From Locusta migratoria (lineage: Eukaryota > Arthropoda > Insecta > Orthoptera > Acrididae), in contig CM048748.1 of the NCBI GenBank assembly GCA_026315105.1, forward strand, positions 23,898,078-23,962,077: a stretch of DNA of 64,000 nucleotides. The letters are read 5' to 3'. The notes under the pieces were generated by a model that saw only the letters and a list, made by a program, of their open reading frames with translations, ran no database searches and was not told where the DNA came from. Positions within the stretch are counted from its first letter, which is position 1; every line of letters starts with the position of its first letter. Positions 31,053-41,773 of this stretch are shown here, in pieces. The position numbers and the translations under genes were made by a program.

Positions 31053-31299
31053 TTCAAATTTTAAATTGTGCAAAAACCCCAAGATTGGAAATGTTTAACA
31101 TAAACTCAAATATAGTATGGATTTCAATGCGAAGAACTTGTAATAGATTCCACAAAGAAACTGTTTTGGAATAAGGTGGAAAAGCCAAAGTTTCTGGTCG
31201 TATGTAAATTACTAGCCAGACAAAATTTGTCTCTACACTGAGCAAATGTGATGGCAGTGTTAACGATGACAGTGCCAGAATAACTGAATTACAAAATAC

Positions 31300-31532
31300 G
31301 GCTGTAATCAAATTACGCGGCTATACCGCATCGCCGTAAAATTCCCTAAAGCGACTGCCTATGTCCGTCCCGTCCTAGAGAATTTCAGTGCGTCAAGGGA
31401 TCTTCACCAGATGGAATTGACGAATGATAGCAAAACATTTCAAAGAAGGGCAATCCGTCTTGTGTTATCGCAATAAAGGAAGTTAGTGACACGGAAAAGA
31501 TGCACACGTTGAAGCGGTAATCATTGAAATAG

Positions 31533-31574
<42 letters not shown>

Positions 31575-31640
31575 GAGCGTCAGCACCTTTTCACCTCAAT
31601 CAATTTCGATCACCTAGCAACTCCTCCGAATGCAAGAATA
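31300..31640 (+). pseudogene. Jockey-like LINE thumb fragment A8
   Basis: Around 31360 the reading is AYVRPVLE, then VWDPHQMELTNDSKTF, then QRRAIRLVLSQ, the conserved post-RT block (YVRP.LEY...VWDPHQ..L....EKIQRRAARFV) also present in A2 and A4. A 38-T run interrupts the end of the block at 31536-31573. No start, no 3' LINE end. Could belong to family A or F. Confidence 0.7.
31536..31573. repeat. Poly-T tract of 38 bases
   Basis: Uninterrupted T38 within a LINE thumb fragment, where related copies have only a short T run. Either slippage expansion or assembly/sequencing artefact. Confidence 0.95.
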
Positions 31641-31830
31641 TTTTGTTACCTCCCCCTTACAGAGGAAGATATAATTTAAGTAGAAAAAGTGTTATGCTTT
31701 ATTTTTTTAAATTTATTTATTTATTGGTTATTAGCTACGGCTTATTTTGCTACATAGCCAACGTTAGATTGTCTGGAAGCAATACTACAAGTTATTTGTA
31801 CCTTAGTTTTGTGTTGTGTAAGTTACTGTA
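31641..31830. other. AT-rich spacer
   Basis: Nothing recognised. Confidence 0.45.
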
Positions 31831-33303
31831 AATGTTGTTGTTGTTATGGTCTTCAGTCCGGAGACTGGTTTGATGCAGCTCCCCACCCTACTCTATCCTG
31901 AGCAAGCCTTTTCATCTCCTCATAAGAACGACAACCCACATCCACTTGAATCTGCTTACTATACGCGTCTCTTGGTCTCCCTCTGCGATTTTTACCCCAC
32001 ACACTTCCCTCCAACGCTAAATTCACAATTCCTTGATGTCTAAGAATGTGTCCTACCAATCTATCCCTTCTTTTAGTAAAGGTATGCCAGAAATTTCTTT
32101 TCTCCCCAATTCGGTTCAGTACCTCCTCATTAGTTACGAATCCACCCACCTAATCTTCAGCATTCTTCTGTAGCACCACATTTCAAAAGCCTCTATCCTC
32201 TTTCTGTCCACACTGCTTATCGTCCATGTTTCACTCCCATACAAGGCAACACTCCATACAAATGCCTTCAGAAAGGACTTCCTTAGGCTTAAATCAATAT
32301 TCGATGTTAACAAATTTCTCTTTTTCAAAAACGCCTTTCTACCCATTGCCATTCTGCATTTTATATCATCTGTACTGCGACCATCATTTGTTATTTTACT
32401 GCCCAAGTAACAAAACTCATCTACCTCCTTTATTGTTTCGTTACCTAATCTAATTCCTTCAGCATCACCTGATTTTCTTACACTGCACTCCATTACCCTA
32501 GTTTTACTCTTGTTAATGTTCATCTTATATGCACCTTTCAGCACACTGTCCATTCCGTTCAATTGCTCTTCCAGGTCCTTTGCTGTATCTGACAGAATCA
32601 CTATGTCGTCGGCAAAACGCAATGTTTTTAATTCTTCACCCTGCACTTTTATTCCTTCTCCAAATTTCTCCTTGCTTTCCTTTATAGCTTGCTCAATGTA
32701 CAAATTGAACAACATTGGGGAAAGGCTACAACCCTGTCTTACTCCCTTTCCAACCACTGCATCCCTTTCATGCCCTTCAACTCTGACAACCGCTGTCTGG
32801 TTTTTGTACAAGTTGTAAATAACCTTACGCTCCCTATATTTTACTCCTGCTTGCTTCAGAACTTGAAAGAGTTTATTCCAATCAACATTGTCAAAAGCCT
32901 TCTCCAAATCTACAAAAGCTAGAAATGTAGGTTTGCCTTTTCTTAATCTATCTTCTAGGATAAGCCGTAAAGTGAGTATTGCCTCCCGTGTTCCTACATT
33001 TCTCCTGAACCCAAACTGATCTTCCCCGAGGTCGGCTTCTACCAGCTTTTCCATCCTTCTGTATATAATTCGTGTTAATATTTTGCAACCATGACTTATC
33101 AAACTGATGGTTCTGTAGTTTTCACACCTGTCTGCACCCGCTTTCTTTGGAATGGGGATTATAACATTTTTCTTAAAGTCTGAGGGTACTTCACCTGTCT
33201 CATACATCTTACACACAATGTGAAACAATTTTGTCATGGCTGGTTCTCCCAGAGACTTCAGTAGCTCTGACGGGATATCATCTACCCCAGGGGCCTTGTT
33301 TAA
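31831..33303 (-). mobile_element. RTE-like LINE family D, copy D1 (5' truncated, best preserved coding)
   Basis: On the minus strand the sequence enters the RT at NKAPGVDDIPSELLKSLGEP (33303) and runs with one frameshift to the C-terminus and a short 3' UTR ending in an (AAC)n tail complementary to GTTGTTGTTG at 31832-31842. A short tandem repeat tail is the mark of RTE-clade LINEs. The missing 5' half (endonuclease) shows ordinary 5' truncation during insertion. The long intact frame suggests a recent insertion. Confidence 0.88.
32134..33303 (-). pseudogene. Reverse transcriptase domain of LINE D1 (long open frame)
   Basis: The 367-codon frame from Met at 33237 is open, and reading continues openly upstream to 33303. 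Residue numbers from that Met: YRTISLISHG 41-50, QFGFRRNVGTREA 74-86, catalytic Asp 110 in LAFVDLEKAFD, RQGCSLSP 167-174, catalytic Asp 210 and 211 in RFADDIVI, then KINKSKTRVM-like NINKSKTRVME and the LGSKIT thumb. All three catalytic Asp are present. A frameshift near 32140 separates it from the C-terminal segment GHILRHQGIVNLALEG / RGRPRDAYSKQI (32149-31853). Host genomes often mis-annotate such frames as genes. Confidence 0.88.
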
Positions 33304-33489
33304 ATATCAAACGTAAAATTTTACATACGCTTAGGGTCCTGACGTCCATCCAGTATCATTTCCTTTTTGTGTTTACTTACTATTATTATTATTACATTAG
33401 TAAATATCGAATCAGTTTTTATCAACTGTAATGTACCGGGTGCTTCAGTATAAGGTTCCCTATTTGAAACTTTTCCAGAGGTAATCACA
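33304..33489. other. Spacer
   Basis: Contains a short ATT run; nothing recognised. Confidence 0.4.
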
Positions 33490-34146
33490 AAATATCATCC
33501 AAAGTTTTTCTGTAAGCGTAATCCGAAAACTATCTCGAGTAATTAGTTCATGAAACCTCTAGGGCAGTAAATGATTTTCAAAACATATTTGAACGCCCGC
33601 AGCAAATAATCCGGAGCTAATGAGGAACATCAAAGCAGGTACATGGATTACTGAACTCAGAATTCTCATAACGAGACTAAAAATATAAATTCCCAAACCC
33701 AGCAAAACTAAACGAAAAGTGTAGTTATTCAAACATGCAGATAGAGTGACAGTCTTCAGTCTTTCGAAATTAATAATGTGAGAGTGTGTTAAAGGTGGCT
33801 TACATTAAAATATTATCTGGAGCAATAGAGAGATTTATACCAAATAAATGATCGCCCGTGGTGCACCATAAATTCTGAAGGAAAGTAAAAAAATTTTCAA
33901 CAGACTGAAAATCCTCAAGACTGGCCATATTTAACACATACTTCAATTCGAGAAGCTTATAATTATTTCCACATCGTAAACCTATGTCGTAATTTGGCAG
34001 AAAATCCAAAGAAATTCTCATCATATATAAAGCATACAAGCATCAAAACACGATCAATCCCTTCTGTACACGATGGGAATGGTAACGCAGCTGATGACTG
34101 TGCTGCTAAATAGAATTGCTAAGCACAGCTTCCTGAAATTCCTTAA

Positions 34147-34620
34147 CCGTTTCATTCCCACACCATGAATTTAGCCTTTTATAACTTAAAATTCAGTGCT
34201 TTCTGTATTAATACAGAATACATCAAAATACGTATTTTAAAATTTTTGATCGAACTATTGTTTATTATGTCTTGTATTTCATGCACAACACAGATGTTTG
34301 TGTCGAGGTATTTTATTACTTGGGATGTTGTTTTGTCGATAGTTAACACTATCAGATCAATAACGTTTGCATAATCTTCGCCAAAGAAGAACCACACTTT
34401 CGCTCACACTCATAGCCACGTATAAACGGCTACGTAACGCAACCTCCAAGACGGATAGAATAATGTCTCAGAAGTGGCTACACACTACACCAAGCGGAAA
34501 AAGTACTAGAAGCATGTTGTTTATCAACAACAATGCGACCTTAAGTTCTGATACACAAAATATGGTATAAATCAGTTTTTAATACGTTTTTGTTGAGGAA
34601 CAACATTGGGAATGAAAGAG
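34147..34620. mobile_element. piggyBac-like MITE flanked by TTAA
   Basis: A 474-bp AT-rich, non-coding block bounded by TTAA at 34143-34146 and 34621-34624. Ends are inverted repeats: CCGTTTCATTCCCA on the left and TGGGAATGAAAGAG on the right (12 of 14 match). TTAA duplication is the signature of piggyBac-type insertion. A subterminal TTGTTGAGGAACAA hairpin adjoins the right end. It lies within the linker of LINE A5, which dates it after A5. Confidence 0.7.
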
Positions 34621-35274
34621 TTAACCAAAGAGGACACAGAAAATACTCCATTATCCGAATCAAGAAGTGCTGCGAACATACGTAATTTAGAAGTAGATAC
34701 CCAAGTAGTAAAGCAAATTAAATCACTCAAGAAAAGGAAGTCTCCCGGTCCAGACTGTATACAAATTAACCTTTAGAGTGTGCTGATGGAGAAGCTACAT
34801 ACCTTACTATTATATACAACAGCTCGTTTAGCGAAAAATGCATACTCAAGGAATGGAAAGTTGCACAGGTCAAAGAAGACGACAGGAATTATCCTCAAAA
34901 TTGCAACAGTATTTCATATAGTTTTTTCGAACATTATGGACAACGACCTATTGACCCAAAGTCGGCACGGATTCAGGAATCATAATGTGATGAGTGCTAT
35001 CGACAAGGGATTTCAGATCCACTGCAAATTTTTATATTTTCGAAAGGCTTTGGAAAGTGTACCTCAGAAATGGCTTCTAATGAAATAGCGTGCTTATGGA
35101 ATATCGCAACAGGTGTTGAACTGAAATCGTGATTTACGGTGGCAAAGAAACTGTAGTAACTGACGGAAATCCTTGAGGGGAACCCGTGGAAAATATCTAT
35201 CGTGCTTCACGATAATGTTACAGGACCGGATCCTCTTTTTTTGTTTAATATACACTTAATATATGACATCAACT

Positions 35275-35565
35275 GCGATTGGGCAAAGCTGAAAATGTGT
35301 TCCCAGCCGGGATTCGAACCCGGGTCTCCTGCTTTCTAGGCAGTTGTGCTGACCCCTACACCACTGGGGACACAGTGATCACCGCACCTGCAAGCTACCT
35401 AAGCACGCCTCCCGTCAGATACAAATTCCCAGCTTCGCCCTGTCCACAGTACTCAAACTCGTAGTTATGAAACTAATTCCCGTAAGAGTAAGGACTCCAA
35501 ACTTGCCCATCACTCCCCACTAACGATAGGATCATTGCCCGTCGCCGGCATATTATATATATTGT
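35275..35565 (-). repeat. tRNA-derived SINE, family S7, in LINE A5
   Basis: On the minus strand GTCCCCAGTGGTGTAGGGGT starts a class I tRNA-like head with B box GGTTCGAATCCC and closing GGGAACACA, so the tRNA fold is almost complete. The body follows towards 35279 only briefly, while 150 bp of unrelated-looking tail lies on the other side. The LINE reading frame resumes at 35572. No clear target duplication. Confidence 0.65.
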
Positions 35566-35905
35566 TTTTACTAACGATTTAGGAGACAATATGAGCAGCT
35601 GTCTTATACTCTTCGCGAATGATGCTGTTGTTCATTGGTTATTAAAGCCATCAGAAGATAAAAAGTAACTGCAAAAAGATTTCCATAAGCCATCTGCATG
35701 GTGCCAAACACAGCGGCGCACCCTAAATAAAGAAAAATATGAAGTCATCCATTTGAACAGTAAATCATTTACACGCTATATGAGTCATACGAAAAGGCCA
35801 TAAATTCAACAAAATACGAGGCAATTACAATTAAGACCAATTTTAATTGGAAAGAGAAAAGAAAATATCGTAGAGATGACGAACCAAACGTAAAAGTTTC
35901 TAATT

Positions 35906-36654
35906 GAAAGTTGTTAATTAAATCAAACAAGTGAGACTGAATCTAAAACTGGTGAAAGTTTCTTGTTTAAATTTGCTATTTAAAAGCTGTAATCTGCCTG
36001 ATTGAATCTGGTGAGAGACTGTCATTAACTGAACTTATAAAAATCTAGCATAGAGCGGGAACAACATTATTTCTTTGCTTCCCATCTGTCAACAAATATT
36101 AAACACATATAGCCCTGTAAACTCTCTATAAACTCACTCCTTTCTCTAAATATATATGCGCAACATACTAAGTTAATTAGGCCCTATAATAATATTTTAT
36201 ACACATAAAAAATTAAACAATGGGAGCTGCGACTCTGCGTCAGTCCACGTGTAACTTTATACTTATAAAATAATCTATGCTTTTGTGAGCACTATTTGTC
36301 GAAATTCGGTTTTCAATAGCATGTGAGAACCGATTGCGTGACTGGCACGGGAACATTTACATTTAAAGAAAATCTAAAACTCGACACGTACCATGAAACA
36401 AAATTAGAAACATTTCACAATCAGGAAAATGAGCGACAAGGTTGAGCTGAAACATCGTAATGCCGCAGCTGCACTTCGAGGATATCTCCAGCTGAAACGT
36501 TTACGGAAGGTTTCTCTTTCTCACCTGCTGTGCGGAGCGCGATGAAGAAGTTCGAATCAGTGGAAGATAAAATCACTGTTGCTATAGCAGACAGCGCTCC
36601 GCGCATTTCTCGATTGTCATACACCGAGCAAGCTGTGCCACGACAGACGAACAT
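35906..36654. other. Spacer, nothing recognised
   Basis: A minus-strand frame of 77 codons (36421-36654) adjoins LINE A6 but shows no RT motif. No other feature. Confidence 0.45.
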
Positions 36655-37470
36655 CCCTTACGTAAGTAGTCATTGGGCCAATCACATATTTGTGTCCCAA
36701 TTCCATATGCTTGTACCTTCCTCAACAGTCTGAGGTGCGGCACTGTGTCGAAAGCTTTTCGAAAATTAAGAAATATCCAATTGCTCTTCATCCTTGACAT
36801 TTAAGATGTCATGAGAGAAAAAGGTATGCTTCCTGAAGCCGTGTTGATGCACGGACAGAAGATTTTCCAATTCGACGAAATTCACCATATTAGAACTGAG
36901 AATACTTTCAAGAATTTTACAGAAAAAGATGTTAATGATATTGCTCAGTAATTATATGCGTCCGTCCTTTGGCCTTTCTTATACACTGAAGTCACCTGTG
37001 CCCTTTTTCCAGTCCCTTGGATCTTTGCGCTGGATCAAAGATTCGCGATAAATGCCAACTAAGTAAGGGGCATTTGCCGTAGTGTACATTTTGTAAAAGC
37101 GGATTCGTACCCATCTGGAACTAGTGACTGGTTTGTTTTCCTTTCTCTCAGCTGTTTTTCTACTCCGGCTATGCCTATTACCATGTCCTTCATTTCGGAG
37201 CTAGTGCGATCATCAAATGAAGGTATGTTTGAATGGTCCTCCTGCATCAATGATTTCTTAAATGTTATAGTTAAAACTTCGGCCTTCATTTTTCTCTCTT
37301 CTATCACCACCCCAGAATGATCAACGAGTGACTCGATAAAGGTTTCTGATCCGCTTACAAATTTTACACAGGACCAGAATTTTTGCGGTTTCTCGGCAAG
37401 TTCGTTTTTCACAATGCATGCCCAAACATTAATGGAAAATCGTTCTTGGTAAGCTTGTGTCATGTACCGT
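36655..37470 (-). mobile_element. Jockey-like LINE fragment A6, linker to RT palm, minus strand
   Basis: From 37463 downwards the minus strand reads KNELAEKPQKFWSCVKFVSG, then SLVDHSGVVIEERKMKAEVL, the endonuclease-RT linker. Further down come IYRESLIQRKDPRDWKKGTG, a frameshifted Y.AISLTS block, and from 36800 SNWIFLNFRKAFDTVPHLRL (palm; first catalytic Asp seen as N), ending at CDWPNDYLRKG near 36655. The FADD and thumb parts are absent. Related to but distinct from A1-A5 (closer to family F by the linker). Confidence 0.75.
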
Positions 37471-37839
37471 TTAGATTACCATGAGTCCTGTGGATGTTAA
37501 ATACACCAGATCACGTAAAGGTAGCCTAAGCAATAAATAAAACTTTGGCAGGGAAAGTAATTGGCTGCTTGCAGTTACCTCTCTGGTTTTTCGCCCACTG
37601 TAAGTTACGGTAGTAACACCAAAAGTGGGACTTTGCTATCGCCTTTTGGTAGCTAGAAATTTAAATGAGATAACGGCTAAACCGTTAATCTGACACGAAA
37701 ACTGCATAACCGAATTTGTAGACTCGCATTCTTACAGATAAATTTGCAAAAATAACGGCGATTGGACACCGTGCCTTTATTTTACGTAAACCAGGCGATC
37801 GGAGATGTCACGTGACATTAATCGCCCAGAACTCTCTCG
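37471..37839. other. Spacer, nothing recognised
   Basis: No gene or recognised repeat. Confidence 0.45.
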
Positions 37840-38010
37840 CATACGCCATCTTGCTTTCTGTATTTTGCGTTTGTCTTATTATTACTTACGCGTTGTCATT
37901 TCAAAACAATGGCGGACTGAAGAATTAACTGGCAATAAGGAATTTTAGACACTAGATTATAATTTGTCGTCCTAAGATCAACGTGTTTTTCTTAATAATT
38001 GCCATCAATA
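37840..38010 (+). repeat. Dispersed repeat R, copy 1
   Basis: Shares two blocks with 39440-39600. GATTATAATTTGTCGTCCTA occurs there in the same orientation (diverged), while GCATACGCCATCTTGC...CAATGGCG at 37840-37912 occurs there inverted. So both are halves of an element whose ends are inverted repeats, or one copy is rearranged. No coding. Confidence 0.6.
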
Positions 38011-38044
38011 GTACGAAAATTAAATAACAGTTTTATTTAGTTGT

Positions 38045-38120
38045 CCGTCGTAGTGTAGCGTGCAGCACGATAGGTTGTAATGTACATGGTCGGTAGTTCA
38101 AAACACGCCATATACCATTT
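38045..38120 (+). repeat. Decayed tRNA-like sequence (SINE head)
   Basis: GTCCGTCGTAGTGTAGCGTG (A box-like TAGTGTAGCG) and GGTAGTTCAAAACACGCC (B box-like GTTCAAAAC) are spaced as in a tRNA, but the stems do not pair fully. Similar heads occur in the S5 SINEs at 54130 and 55060. Not a functional tRNA gene. Confidence 0.4.
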
Positions 38121-38732
38121 TTTCCGCCTTGGCTCCTAAAAGGGTTTCGGGCACACTTATTAATTAAATACCGCTACGTTTGGAAATGTTACAGTTCTGC
38201 ATATATAAGAGCGCTCCCTCAAAAATTTGTGTCTGTTCTTTTTCTTGAACAATGGTCTTCTGAGGCATATGCACAGAAAGTGGATACTGATACTGATAGT
38301 TTCAGTTATAAATGAACTCATGGATGTCTGTGGTAACTGTCGATCCTTAATGAAACGAAAGGGAAGTGTATACATCACAACAAATTACCTTGCTTTTCTT
38401 TTGTAAGCAACTATTCCCTACTTATGGAATATGTTGAAAGTCATTAGACTCAATGCGTCTACTAAAATGTTTGTCTTTGGTATGGTTGCGATGAACGCTG
38501 TATTTAAGATATGACTTTGCACATGTTACTTTGTTCTGCGCTAAAAAAATATGGAAATATTATGTTTCAAACCGCGATTACGTTTCCTTTTATAGCTAAA
38601 ATAACAAACAGAATAAGTGGAGTAACACTGAATTCCACATAACTTAATCTATAAACTAATTTACTGCTATCATAATGTAATTTAGAACAGTATTTCCGCA
38701 TGTAAACGAAGGCTTCCGCGGCCGTTGTCATT
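38121..38732. other. AT-rich spacer, nothing recognised
   Basis: No gene or recognised repeat. Confidence 0.45.
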
Positions 38733-38805
38733 GTTGATAAAACTCTTCTGGGTATTGGACCGCATATTGACGATGGGCTCCAATACCCAGAAGAGTTTTA
38801 TCAAC
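38733..38805. repeat. Perfect 27-bp hairpin
   Basis: GTTGATAAAACTCTTCTGGG at the left arm start (38733-38759) is exactly mirrored at 38779-38805, with a 19-bp loop. Perfect pairing indicates recent origin. The outer sequence (TTCCGCGGCCGTTGTC) has no inverted partner. Possibly the core of a terminal-repeat hairpin of the Penelope kind. Confidence 0.9.
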
Positions 38806-39069
38806 ACTATTTCCCCAGTTTATGTACACGTGAAAAAGAAATCTGTATTTGCAATTCGTTGGTATTTACTCCATGGTATGTTCACAATACAGAACAAATG
38901 CACTTTCCAGAGAAAGCGCTGTTGTATTTGAACAACTCGGAATCTTGCAGAATGTAGTTGTGTTCAATTAACAAAAGTGTGAAAAAATCTTTCAGGAATC
39001 AAGATGAAAACAGAAAAAAAAGAAAAATGCCAGTGGCGGTTTTTTATTTTATTTATTTATATGTTTTTG
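38806..39069. other. Spacer
   Basis: Nothing recognised; A-rich near 39010-39040. Confidence 0.4.
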
Positions 39070-39327
39070 TCCTGCAGGTAGCTCGATGCTTTTTGGTCGT
39101 TTGTTCATGTTCTTTCTGTGTTGTTCGTTGAGAATGTTGCTCAGTTATCTTATTACAGACGGCGTAGAGCCCTATTTTTCCCTCTTTTCATTGGTTCTTT
39201 GGTTTGATCGGTCCTTTGAGGACTTTGGTTTTTGTTATATTTTGATCCTTTCAACGTTGACTCAGTTTCTTCGTTACAAAGGGCGTGGAGCCCTATGACC
39301 GAGCACGCAGAGCTACCACGTCGGCAA
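39070..39327 (-). repeat. SINE family S4, two copies in tandem
   Basis: ATTACAGACGGCGTAGAGCC (near 39155) and GTTACAAAGGGCGTGGAGCC (near 39272) are the same segment of two consecutive copies. The second also has the head ATGACCGAGCACGCAGAGCT then ACCACGTCGGCA, which on the minus strand begins TGCCGACGTGGTAGCTCTGC. A related copy is nested at 27018-27162. Confidence 0.6.
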
Positions 39328-39439
39328 GTTTCGCACCACCGTCTAACATGTTCGTGCATCACAAAATAATTCGCCGCCCATTATGCTAAGCTGCGAGAGT
39401 AATCCGTAATCCTCGTACGATATTTGGCAGGTGTTACAT

Positions 39440-39600
39440 TCTAATTTGGCATTTTTAGACATTTGATTATAATTCATTGTCCTAAGAACGACGTGTTTTT
39501 GACAATTTTCAGTGCGCCATTGCTTTGAAACGACAACGCAAGAGTCATAATAAGAAAAACATTAAATAAACTAAGCAATATGGCGTATGCAAAAGAGTGT
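39440..39600 (+). repeat. Dispersed repeat R, copy 2
   Basis: GATTATAATTCATTGTCCTA matches copy 1 directly; CGCCATTGCTTTGAAACGAC to GCAATATGGCGTATGC matches the first block of copy 1 as its inverted complement. Confidence 0.6.
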
Positions 39601-39954
39601 TTCGGACAAGGTTTCGGGAGAGGGATGTCGCCAAATATATGCTACATGTCGCCAAATATATGCTACATTCCTTCCAGGCTACAGTTATTCGTAACCAGTG
39701 CAGGCAAAGAAAATTAATTTAGAACAAATTACCAAAGTATGACAGGTGATAGTATTTTAACGAAAAAGATAATGAAAATGTGGAAAGGATATTAAAATAA
39801 TAGGTTAAAGACGTATAAGTAAAAAAAAAAGAGAGTATTTTTGTCAATGCTAAACTCAAATATCAAATAGTTTTGGCTATTTGTTAAAATACGGTCAAAA
39901 AGAATATTATATAAATTCCTCGTGAAGATGGGGCAGGATCAGCAACTGGATATG
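39601..39954. other. AT-rich spacer
   Basis: Contains a short direct duplication (GTCGCCAAATATATGCTACAT, adjacent, 39628-39666). Otherwise nothing recognised. Confidence 0.5.
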
Positions 39955-40634
39955 TAACGAAAATCATTTATTTTCCTTCTTTCCTCACAGTTGCACTATT
40001 TAGAAGTTGGTAACTAGTTTCGGACTTGTTCGCCCATTTTCAAACCATAGGCCTTATTCCAACTGTAACAATACACTGCATGAAGCAAATGACTGATAAA
40101 ATCTGTACGTTGTCCACTGTTGAAACATGCTTACATTGAAATTTAAAATAGGTTAAAATAGATGTTGCGTTCACGAACCTCCAACGTGTTCTATCACGTA
40201 TAATACATCTACATCTACATACATACTCCGCAATTCACCGTAAGGTGCGTGGCGGAGGGTACACTGTACCATTACTAGGCATTTCCTTTCCTGTTCCACT
40301 CCCAAATTGAACGAGGAAAAAAAGAATGCCTATGTGCCTCCGTTCGAGCCGTAATTTCTCTTATCTTCTCTTTGTGATCTTTACGCGAAATGTAAGTAGG
40401 CGGCAGCAAGATCGTTGGAGGCCCGTTAACGCAACATCTATTTTAAATTTCAATGTAATCATGTTTTAACACTGGACAACGTACAGATTTTATCAGCCAT
40501 TTGCTTCATGCAGTGTATTGTTACGGTTGGAATAAGGCCTATGGTTGGAAAATGGACGAACAAGTCCGAAACTAGTTACCAACTTCTAAATAGTGCAACT
40601 GTGACGAAAACAGAAAAATAAATGGTTTTCAGAA
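39955..40634. repeat. Foldback element FB4 (about 220-230-bp arms) with a LINE end in its loop
   Basis: Left arm 39955-40186 and right arm 40413-40634 are inverted copies (GCACTATTTAGAAGTTGGTA against TACCAACTTCTAAATAGTGC; both exact), with high identity throughout. CTAGTTTCGGACTTGTTCGC recalls the TTCGG motif of FB1-FB3. The 226-bp loop is almost entirely a LINE F 3' end. No coding. Confidence 0.92.
40203..40412 (-). repeat. LINE F 3' end (F1), 5' truncated, in foldback loop
   Basis: On + it starts TACATCTACATCTACATACA, then CCGTAAGGTGCGTGGCGGAG and TTCCTGTTCCACTCCC, the reverse of an insect LINE tail ending in (ATGTAG)n. It ends at GGCGGCAGCAAGAT. Only the last 210 bp of the LINE are present, as expected from 5' truncation. 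Confidence 0.8.
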
Positions 40635-41773
40635 TATTAAGTTTTGGATGCATAGATATTATCACTACAGTAGAGTCGGAATCGTATCGTCCATATTTTT
40701 TTATGATTTACAGTTTCATTATTTTTTTCCGAAGTGTTTTTAAAAAAAGGTTAAAACTACACGCAAATTTAAAGTGGGCCGTGAAACATGACAGTACGAT
40801 TTTTTTGTTCAATACCTCCTCGAAAATGGCGAAAGCAGTACTATAATGGTTGGGGAAGGCCTTATAAAATGCGCTTATTGTAGTAAGCTCGACAGATAAA
40901 GTAATGAACGATGTCATTCCAAGCTCACATGACAACTTGAACAACGGCGAGTGGTCGTGTGAAAAAGTTGTATTGGTGCCTAAGATTGAATTGGTAGGAA
41001 ACGTAAAGAACAGAATTATTGCTCAAGCACCTGCTGAGGTCAATGGACACAGTAATGATCACGGATGACGCAACTCCATACCCTCTAGAGTCCCTCAACT
41101 AATTCAGCTGTCGGCGGTGCCGTACCACAAATTGGAGCAGGTGTGTCTGCCGTATTGATGCGTAACCTGCAGGGCAGCACGATTACGCAATAGGTTACGC
41201 ATCGTGGACCTGAGAAGGCATATCGTGCAGGCCACCATCGTCACCGGAGGAGCTGGCAATAATAGTGCCATGAATTACCGTCATCCCAACAAACTTGCAA
41301 ATTCCATTTTAAACGCTCACAGTTTCCAACTAAATGTGGCCTTCTCGATCAAAAGATGAGTCAAATGTTAAATGTGGTAGGTATTCATCAGGCTACCACG
41401 TTTCTCGAACGGACAGCTTCTCGTTGGCTGCTCACGTATATCGAGTGCCAGAAATCTCTACAGATTCTCTGTGAACAAGTTACCGGAACGCTGTTTGCAG
41501 GGACGTATTGCAATAGATTTTGAGCTCCGGCGATATGTTCCGTGCTTGCCCCGTCGCAAACAGTAGTCCAGTTATTTACCCCCTTTTCTACTCGTTGTCG
41601 TAGAAATTATTTCGTCAACTAAATGAGTGAGTTTTGAGACGTGCTCTGTCACCGTTTTGCTGGGTTTTCTTGGCTCGTGTAGCTGCACTTCCTAGAGAAC
41701 ATTTGTGATGGTGCCTACGCGTTAGTTTCGTTACGAGCGGGTGACACAGCAGGGGGCAACTAATTATTATATA
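40635..41773. other. Spacer, nothing recognised
   Basis: A region of mixed composition. No gene, repeat or motif I can support. Confidence 0.45.

Larger units (their letters stand above)
33490..35905 (+). mobile_element. Jockey-like LINE family A, copy A5 (very decayed, with two insertions)
   Basis: Starts with the endonuclease end (AATTAGTTCATGAAACC, as in A1 at 222), passes the linker, and shows RT fingers at 34720 (IKSLKKRKSPGPDCI), then DNDLLTQSRHGFRNHN at 34937, MSAIDKGFQIHCKF, the palm FRKALESVPQKWLLMK with the catalytic Asp lost, and after a SINE the block NDLGDNMSSCLILFANDAVV at about 35572 in which FADD has become FAND. The thumb ends near 35905. Heavily mutated, older than A2 or A4. 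Carries a MITE at 34147-34620 and a SINE at 35275-35565. Confidence 0.75.

Noticed and set aside
35290..35375. Functional tRNA gene on the minus strand
   Set aside because: The fold is nearly complete, but it interrupts a LINE reading frame and lacks a matching acceptor strand on one side; a SINE head explains it better.
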